Assembly: GCA_965212135.1 (NCBI GenBank) | Contig: OZ243044.1 | Location: forward strand, 992,001 to 1,056,000 | Direction: 5' to 3' | Length of the DNA stretch: 64,000 bases | From: Bin75 sp965212135 | Lineage (GTDB): Bacteria > Nitrospirota > Nitrospiria > Nitrospirales > UBA8639 | Shown here: positions 61,201 through 64,000 of the stretch, piece after piece | Numbering within the stretch: the first letter of the stretch is position 1 | Layout: every line of letters begins with the position of its first letter | Position numbers and translations under genes: made by a program | Notes under the pieces: model-generated | Seen by the model: only the letters and a program-made list of their open reading frames with translations | Told to the model about the DNA's origin: nothing | The model's database searches: none

Positions 61201-64000
61201 ACGTCGCGGCCACTTATCGCCCCGCCATGGTCTTCCGCAAGTTGATCATTGTTCATCAGATCACCACCGAAGGTCGCCGGCCGATTCGCCGCCGCCGCCA
61301 CCGTGATGATAAAGCCCAGGGTGGCGGCGTCGGCATCGGTGTCCGTCGCCACGTACGTATAGGCGGTGGCCTGGGTCGCGGTCGGCGTACCGCTCAACAC
61401 CCGGCTGGCGCCGTTGAAACTCAATCCGCCAGACAGCTCCGGCCTGATGGTGTAGGTCAACGTGCCGTCGCCGCCGGTGGCCGCCGGCAGGGTCAGGTCG
61501 GGAATCCTTTGGGCGATGGTGTAACGCTGATTATCCAGGGACGCCACCCCGAAAACCGGCGCGGTGTCCTGGTCGGTGACCGTGACGGCGACCGTGGCGG
61601 TATCGGAGGCGGTGCCGTCGGTCACCCGCAGGTTCAGCGTCACGGCGGTATCGCGCGTGACGGCCGGCGCCGTCCAGGTGGCGGCCGGGTTGTCGGCATT
61701 GTCAATGTCGCCCTGCCCTTCGGGGTTTGTACTCCACCGGTAGCGCAGGGTTGCCGTTTCTCCGGTGTCCACGTCGGCGCCGCTGCCGTCCAGCCTGAGC
61801 GTCGCGCCGGCTTCCACTCTCGCGTTCGGCAACGGCGCATTGATGGCCGCCCTCGGCGCGTCGTTGGCGCCGACAACGGTGATGGTGATCACCCGTGTTA
61901 CACCGGGGTCGGCGGACGCCGCGACGGTGAAGGTTTCGGTCCGCATGGCGTCCACCGCCAGGGCATCGGTGACGGCGTTGGCGTTGTCCAGGGTGTAGCT
62001 CCAGACGCCGGCGGTGTTGATGGTGAAACGGCCATAGATACCGTCCAGGTCGGTGCGCGGCGTAAAGCTCGTATCACGGCCCGGGTTCGGGTTGGTGATC
62101 GTCAACGTGCCGCCGATCGTGGTGTCTTCCGGGGCGCCGTCCTCGCTGACCCTGCCCGCATTGAGGCCGCCGATGGTAATCGGCGCCGCCGTCACCGTCA
62201 CGCCGACCATGGCGCTATCGGAGGCCAGCCGGCTATCGCTCACCGTCAAGATCAGGGTTACGGTGTCATCGGTGGCCGCGGCGTCGGCGGTCCAGATGGC
62301 GTCCGGGTTCAACGCGTTATCAAAACTGCCCTGGTTCGCCGGCATCGTGCGCCACTGGTAGAACAGGGTGTCGGTCTCTCCGGTATCCGGGTCGGCGCCG
62401 TCGCCGTCAAGCACGACGCGGCCGCCGAACACCACCTGGGTCCCGTCCGCCGGTGCGCTGATGGTGGCCGTCGGCGCGTCGTTCGCGCCTTCAATGGTGA
62501 TGGTGACCGTGCCGGTGATGGCGTCCTCTCCGGCCCCGGCCCCCACTCCTGATACGGAGAAGGAATCCACGACACCATCGGATGCGGATGTTTCCGGCAA
62601 GCCGTTGGCGCGGACGTTGTCCAGGGTGTAGGTCCATGCGCCATCGGCGTCAATATCAAAGGCGCCGAAATCGCCGTCCGTATCTTGCTGAACCGTGAAC
62701 GTGGCGTCGCTCACCGTGCGGCCGATGTCATCCACGAGAAACACGGCGCCGTTCGCCACGGGGATCCCGGCGCCCGCTTCGCCCGCCTCGACCACCGTGC
62801 CGGCAATGGCGCCGCCGACGGCAACGGGTTCATCCGCCGGTCCCGGATCGTTGATGGTGATATTGGTATTCAGCGTCTCCGTCCGGAACCCCGAATCGGA
62901 ATCCGCAGCCCTGTAGCGATACGGCGTTGCGGGTTGCGCCGTCATCGGCGTGCCGCTCAAGGCGCGGGCTTCGGCGTCAAAACTCAGCCCGGGCGGCACA
63001 AGGGGCGTCCCCGTTCGCTGCGTGAACGTATAGACGAGCGTACCGATACCGCCGAAAGCCTCCGGCAGGGTCACGGGCGTTATGGGAAAACCGACGGTGT
63101 ACGTCATGTCGGGAATCCTGGCAAAAAAACCAAAATGCGGCAGTTGATGTGCGAACGCGATGCCGAAGGTTATGGACTCCGTTATGCCCGCCTCGTCGGT
63201 GACCGTGTACGTGTGGGGGATGAACTGCGCGGATACCCCGGTCATCGGCCCCCGTCCGCTCAGGACACGGGTCCCGGGATCAAAACGCGCCGGCGCCGGC
63301 AACTCCGGCGTGAGGCTGTAGGTCAACGCGCCCGTGCCGCCGGTGGCCGCCGGCAGAGTTAGCGGCCCGAAGGGGGTGTTGGAGCCATAAATCTGACCGG
63401 AAATCCTCGCCTCGTCGAAAATCAACGCCGCCACCGGCATCCCATCGGCCGTGTTGATGGCGATATTGATGAACCGAATGGTCGTCTCCCCCGATTCATC
63501 CGTGGCATCGTAGCGATATTGCGCGACGGGTTGCGGCCGGGTCGGCGTGCCGCTCAAGACCCGTGTTGCGGAATTAAAGCTCAATCCGGGCGGCAAGGCG
63601 GGCGCGCCGGTTCGCCGCGTGAACGTGTAGGTGAACGAACTGATGGCGGCGCCGCCAAAGGCCTCCGTCAGGGTCAGGGGCGTGATGGGAACACCGGCGG
63701 TGAACGTCTGATCGGGAACGTCATCAGCGTCAAAATCAAAAAACGGGGGGCCCGATTCGAAAATGATGTCAAACTCTATGGAATCCGTCCTTCCCATCGC
63801 GTCTCGCACCTCGTAGGTGTGGGTGATCTCTTCGAATCTTGTTCCGCCCGGCGGCACCGGCCCCCGTCCGCTCACGACACGGGTCGCAGAATTAAACGTC
63901 GCCGGGGCCGGCAACTCCGGCGTGATGCTGTAGCGCAACGGGGCCGTGCCGATGGCCGCCGGCAGGGTGAGCGGATCGATGCGGTCGTTGGTGAAATACC
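49290..64000 (-). CDS. Giant cadherin/Ig/VCBS-repeat surface protein with C-terminal barrel, N-terminus outside the window
   Basis: The minus-strand frame is open through the window edge; more than 4,900 residues are visible. From the N-terminal side (63-64 kb) it has putative-Ig modules (LPAATGGTGALTYSLTPELPA type), then VCBS-type repeats (about 57-63 kb; WTYTLDN, ITVTGANDAP). Next come many alternating modules at 51-57 kb: cadherin-type (AENRDGSTTAVALGT, TDPDD, GEDFEEAGGPPVY), PKD/K319-like (TLDGTGSTDPEGGALTYQW) and cadherin-like tandem (NEDTAVAINVLANDTDAD). The last roughly 370 residues are an outer-membrane barrel, from GAWTLWSRGAFTRFEG to a terminal Phe, similar in layout to the barrel of the first giant protein. 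A Cys pair (LLTCEGGRT...TRCRLS) precedes the barrel. Calcium-binding Asp motifs (DxNDxxP) are frequent. It is probably an adhesin or biofilm protein of the type V secretion kind. Base composition appears visibly GC-rich. Confidence 0.85.
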   Translation of the reverse strand, partial: YFTNDRIDPLTLPAAIGTAPLRYSITPELPAPATFNSATRVVSGRGPVPPGGTRFEEITHTYEVRDAMGRTDSIEFDIIFESGPPFFDFDADDVPDQTFTAGVPITPLTLTEAFGGAAISSFTYTFTRRTGAPALPPGLSFNSATRVLSGTPTRPQPVAQYRYDATDESGETTIRFINIAINTADGMPVAALIFDEARISGQIYGSNTPFGPLTLPAATGGTGALTYSLTPELPAPARFDPGTRVLSGRGPMTGVSAQFIPHTYTVTDEAGITESITFGIAFAHQLPHFGFFARIPDMTYTVGFPITPVTLPEAFGGIGTLVYTFTQRTGTPLVPPGLSFDAEARALSGTPMTAQPATPYRYRAADSDSGFRTETLNTNITINDPGPADEPVAVGGAIAGTVVEAGEAGAGIPVANGAVFLVDDIGRTVSDATFTVQQDTDGDFGAFDIDADGAWTYTLDNVRANGLPETSASDGVVDSFSVSGVGAGAGEDAITGTVTITIEGANDAPTATISAPADGTQVVFGGRVVLDGDGADPDTGETDTLFYQWRTMPANQGSFDNALNPDAIWTADAAATDDTVTLILTVSDSRLASDSAMVGVTVTAAPITIGGLNAGRVSEDGAPEDTTIGGTLTITNPNPGRDTSFTPRTDLDGIYGRFTINTAGVWSYTLDNANAVTDALAVDAMRTETFTVAASADPGVTRVITITVVGANDAPRAAINAPLPNARVEAGATLRLDGSGADVDTGETATLRYRWSTNPEGQGDIDNADNPAATWTAPAVTRDTAVTLNLRVTDGTASDTATVAVTVTDQDTAPVFGVASLDNQRYTIAQRIPDLTLPAATGGDGTLTYTIRPELSGGLSFNGASRVLSGTPTATQATAYTYVATDTDADAATLGFIITVAAAANRPATFGGDLMNNDQLAEDHGGAISGRDVANGMLVIMDADGPEQEMAVPQTAATGNPANGLYGIFTIEANGAWRFVLDNERLATQALRANGSGVDEFIVTTVDGTTQVITITVLGIGDPTVVAITAPPDGATVRSGETIAVTSSVFDPETRVGRLSYAWRASQDTGSFGDVGAPATTWTAPTLIGGAEDRAIQLSLSVRDLDDLSFEAIATSVMITVLRDTAPDFGTAAIDDQQYTAGRPITALLLPTATGGDGVLTYHITPDVPAGLFFDDLRLRLSGTPDAAQMSTSYEYSVTDDDANRADSDAATLSFTITIVRQALIGGVRDGAVVENDPARDEAAGMLEIVNPGGGAVTFVPQALTRTRYGTFTLAAGGGWTYLLDNERPATQALGAGRVEMDEIAVVASAADIPESVVTITVTGANDAPIAVADAINTDEDTPMSVDVLANDRDADAAVGESLSIVSLNGVAAVMGEAVAVSGGGTLTFTGGGTLRFDPGGAFDDLRAGRIRVVTAVYEVADAPSASGVNPSVTEGTVTMTVTGLNDAPVAVINTPADGAEVVAGRRTSLIGSGSDPDSGQTATLNYQWSTTPANRGSFDDAAGASTTWTAPASVGEVIMLSLTVRDSAASHVATVSVTVVAAVPVTISGMNTGTVAEAGDGGIDITGTTEIGMVVPVPGVPGVSEATGQLTVGGSTDGDNTFVTQTGTAGRYGTFTIAANGAWSYALDDADPDTNALTTDAVEMETFTVAAAAEPGVTETITITVNGVNDAPVAAAGPDRTVRVGDTVVLDGRSSTDPEGDALTYHWINATRTDQSVVPPSINIINSRTATAVFVVPELPARAVRRVTARLVVTDEQGVRSADMVTITLEDHVQPGGITVIDDVLTTTEDNGRMLSLTANDSHRQNLPLTIVALNDVGVEAGDTLVLPRGGTLELLDGGSVRFDPNPDGRVIGDFDFLQVGDQHHSAVPYRVRDSLGATALGTLVILVEGRNDPPVYHLHPADIRVNIRQNEPTLVSVLDYFTDPEGEPLTVSRVVLLEPEAGIIEVTEDQMIRYTANSILPIFFRLSTSVQRLVLYTVSDPQGLDNQETINFAVYEDTPPDTGSPIGFGTFFAVSGVPTIIDIATVDFGEGFGRAANVANPTVRGNNQGTFVRIDNTRFTYTSPPGFIGSVLFNAMVTNTAGGVFRPRFNIIVTLPVNNPPVAVDDMATVREDNETPIFVLANDTDPDNDALVVTDAVVPNGDGRVAVTLGTVVVYTPAENFDGEDVIEYGISDSRGGTARARVMVTLTPVNDAAIIGGMLSGEVTEDAAENVVRGVVTVDDVDNENGVVPASNLALTPRGDYEGIYGRFEIRLEGDWTYTLDNSDPDTDGLRADVRVTDTFDITALDGTPEAITITVTGVNDAPTAEAGPPQTVAEGVTVTLDGTGSTDAEGGALTYQWTPAITLNDAAVAQPTFTAPTGLAANAVLEFQLVVTDDESVPSPPDTVVITVTGVDDAPVFDPASYAFDLEENLDGSTTAVALGTISATDPDDGDTPGYAITAGDPQNKFEINPVNGALSYIGGGEDFEEAGGPPVYNLTITATAGGTSVTAAVTVTVTDVNEPPVFDPATYAFAIAENRDGSTTAVALGTVTATDPDDPVTYAITAGDTNRFRIDEASGAMSYTGGGEDFEAQGGAPVYNLTITATAGGVSVSAAVTVTVTEMNELPVAVDDNVETNEDTAVAINVLANDTDADNDPLSVVAIDGTTVTSGQVVAVTNGGTLSRNADGNLTFNPNGEFEDLATDASREVTATYRITDGRGGTDEGGVTIRVIGVNDAPVAEAGLPQIVAEGVTVTLDGTGSTDAESGALTYQWELTGGSGITLNDAGAVQPTFTTPSGLSAPVMLEFRLIVTDDQGEPSPPDTVTITVTGVDDIPVFVVATYAFDLAENEDGRTTPVPVGTVIATDPDVSDTPRYAITDGNPQNRFEIAAVSGAITYIGGGEDFEEAGGPPVYVISVTATSGGVPVTTTVTVTVTDVNEPPVFDPATYEFAIAENRDGSTTAIALSTVTATDPEGNAVAYSITNGDTTRFGIIPATGAMSYTGAGEDFEAQGGAPVYDLTVTATAGTFAATAPVTVTVTDANDPPVAVDDAADTNEETAVVFDARTNDTDEDNDTLTVAAINGTSVINGQAVAVTGGGTLTRDADGMLSFNPNGAFENLAMGASRSVTATYQISDGQGGTDEGRVTIRVAGINDAPTANAGIPQTVGEGVTVTLDGTRSMDPENGMLDYEWTHTGGPAVTLINPTAAQPTFTAPTGLSALAMLEFQLIVTDDQTTASTPDTVIITVTGVDDIPVFAGAPYAFDLAENLDGSTTPVALGTATATDPDNSDTPRYAITAGNPQGKFQIGSTSGAITYIGGGENFEEAGGPPVYVLSVTATAGNVPVTTTVTVTVTNVDEPPVFVGDPYAFILAENRDGSMTPIDVNTVRATDPENDVITYAITTGGAGLFNIIPTTDVIRYIGTGEDFETEPLTYDLTVTATAGTFAATAPVTVTVTDANDPPVAVDDAADTNEDAAVAFDARTNDTDADGDTLTVAAINGTSVINGQAVAVTGGGTLTRNADGMLSFNPNGAFEDLATDASREVTATYRIADGRGGTDEGGVTIRVAGVNDAPTAEAGQPQTVTEGVAVTLDGTGSTDPEGGALTYQWELIGGSGITLNDATATQPTFTAPTGLSALAMLEFRLIVTDDQPTASTPDTVIITVTGQDDIPMFIGSAYAFDLAENEDGRTTPVPVGTVIATDPDVSDTPRYAITAGNPQNRFAIDAASGTITYTGSGEDFEEAGGPPVYDLIITATSGGVPVTTTATVTVTNVNEPPEFDPATYAFELAENLNGSTAAVAVGTVTAADPEDDTIAYGITAGDTARFRIGGTSGAITYIGAGEDFEAQGGPPAYDLTITATAGAFAATAPVTVTVTDANDAPIAEAGPPQAVTEGVTVTLDGRASTDPEGGALTWQWTRTSGLAVTLNDATVAQPTFTAPSGLSAPAMLEFRLIVTDDQNTASRPDTVVITIAGQDDIPVFAGAPYAFELAENRDGRTTPVALGTATATDPDDSDTPVYAITAGDPQGRFDIDAASGAITYIGAGEDFEEAGGPPVYVLSVTATAGSVPVTTTATVTVTNVDEAPVAVDDALTVAEGGTGTILSSGASSVRDNDRDAETATGSLTVRVGAAPARGTLRLNADGTFTYTHDGSETSGDSFTYIVNDGALDSNTATVTITVTADNDAPTAEAGQPQTVAEGATVTLDGSASSDPENETLNYAWTRLSEAQVTLDDTAAERPTFIAPTELLSDVVLVFRLIVADPQGAASTPDTVTITVTAGANDAPTAHAGPDQTVAEPDGAVVTVTLDGSASTDPEGETLFYEWSQASGPNVTLAGMTTERPVFAVPQLTDNMDLVFSLTVRDAQSTSTPDTVTITVTADNDAPVANAGPDQRETEGVSVTLDGTASTDPEGEALTYQWTRVSGSTVTLNAATTAQPTFTTPTGLAAAARMEFELVVTDAQNTRSAPDTVTITVQSATDDAARRQAMTFLLAAFGRTVASNAVDAIGRRFTPSGVEPLLTCEGGRTAADDPAVEPAQRGRADQRTASYDATRCRLSATRGAWTLWSRGAFTRFEGRPQPAFSMDGAVTSAYVGVDYRRDATLLAGLALSHNTGEMNYHQDERPGALDATLATLYPYVHWAPSDRLSVWGLLGYGLGDATLTHDGGRPVETDIAMRLAALGLRRELFPAGRVGLAVKADAFVVAMEAEQRAGLSPVDASASRARLALEGQAKVNARLTSSVELGIRVDGGDAEQGAGLDVGGGLDYTHTRHGLVVEARGRLLVAHREEAFKQWGANVTVRLDPDVVGEGLMLRLAPGWGDTGGGVRALWESEQAVRPAARASRGASWQPDRLAVELGYGLELPARHGRLTPFGQMELGAGQARRVQMGLRLGRPDGVRLELVGEQRNRESTVPDHRLGLTGSLTF
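51850..57060 (-). repeat. About 1.25-kb super-repeat array inside the second giant gene
   Basis: The same order of four modules (cadherin-like tandem, PKD/K319-like, cadherin A, cadherin B) recurs. The cadherin-A anchor encoding GGPPVY occurs near 51.89, 52.81, 54.06, 55.32 and 56.57 kb. The cadherin-B anchor occurs near 52.51, 53.76, 55.00 and 56.26 kb. Spacings are about 1.25 kb, except the unit nearest the barrel, which is about 0.92 kb and lacks the cadherin-like tandem module. Boundaries are approximate. Confidence 0.75.

Noticed and set aside
60510..62552. Very long plus-strand open frame opposite the second giant gene (also around 55020-56177 and 53181-53552).
   Set aside because: GC-rich repetitive codons on the minus strand leave the complementary frame free of stops. 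The translation is low-complexity Arg/Gly/His with no domain.

Overview
The window looks like chromosomal DNA of a Nitrospirota-type bacterium (Nitrospira or a close relative). The main reasons are a multi-subunit pyruvate/2-oxoglutarate:ferredoxin oxidoreductase operon of the reductive-TCA kind with a CdhB-like subunit, PCP-reductase-like domains fused to universal stress and radical SAM proteins, a PuuD-like membrane protein, and a rubrerythrin/GlpC-like/DUF3501 cassette. This placement is inferred from gene content only; no rRNA is present.

Layout. 0-3.6 kb: the end of a type II topoisomerase A subunit followed by its B subunit. 3.6-13.6 kb: a giant surface-protein gene (3,014 aa, minus strand) with Ig-like and VCBS-type repeats and a C-terminal outer-membrane barrel. 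It is bracketed by REP-like hairpins and a 42-bp direct repeat, and has a strong promoter with a 16-G tract upstream. 13.6-19.2 kb: a 29-aa membrane peptide, a PuuD-like protein, an oxidative-stress group (rubrerythrin, Fe-S protein, DUF3501, later peroxiredoxin and thioredoxin), an ErpA-type carrier and a double 6-pyruvoyl-tetrahydropterin-synthase-like protein. 19.5-21.8 kb: penicillin-binding protein 1A. 22-28.1 kb: a complete isc operon (iscR-iscS-iscU-iscA-hscB-hscA-iscX) facing a [2Fe-2S] ferredoxin gene, with three palindromes in the shared promoter region. 28.2-28.7 kb: an hsdM remnant beside tRNA-Asn. 28.8-33.2 kb: the oxoacid:ferredoxin oxidoreductase operon. 33.7-36.5 kb: ahcY and metK, the latter behind a leader with an intrinsic terminator. 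36.9-40.9 kb: three tightly linked genes around PCP-reductase-like domains. 41-47.4 kb: der, a site-2-protease homologue overlapping an HTH/metallo-beta-lactamase protein, metF and glnS. 47.5-49.3 kb: a decay zone with a frameshifted outer-membrane protein, tRNA-Gln(CTG) and a doubly truncated gltX. 49.3-64 kb: a second giant surface protein (more than 4,900 aa in the window, N-terminus outside) with cadherin-like repeats, including an approximately 1.25-kb super-repeat, and a homologous C-terminal barrel.

How it fits together. Isc and ErpA supply Fe-S clusters to the ferredoxin oxidoreductase, the radical SAM enzyme and the GlpC-like protein, while rubrerythrin, peroxiredoxin and thioredoxin protect them. 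ahcY, metK and metF form the methyl cycle. The two giant genes are the accessory part of the window: they are repeat-rich, lie next to REP-like DNA or broken genes, and carry several slippage-prone tracts.
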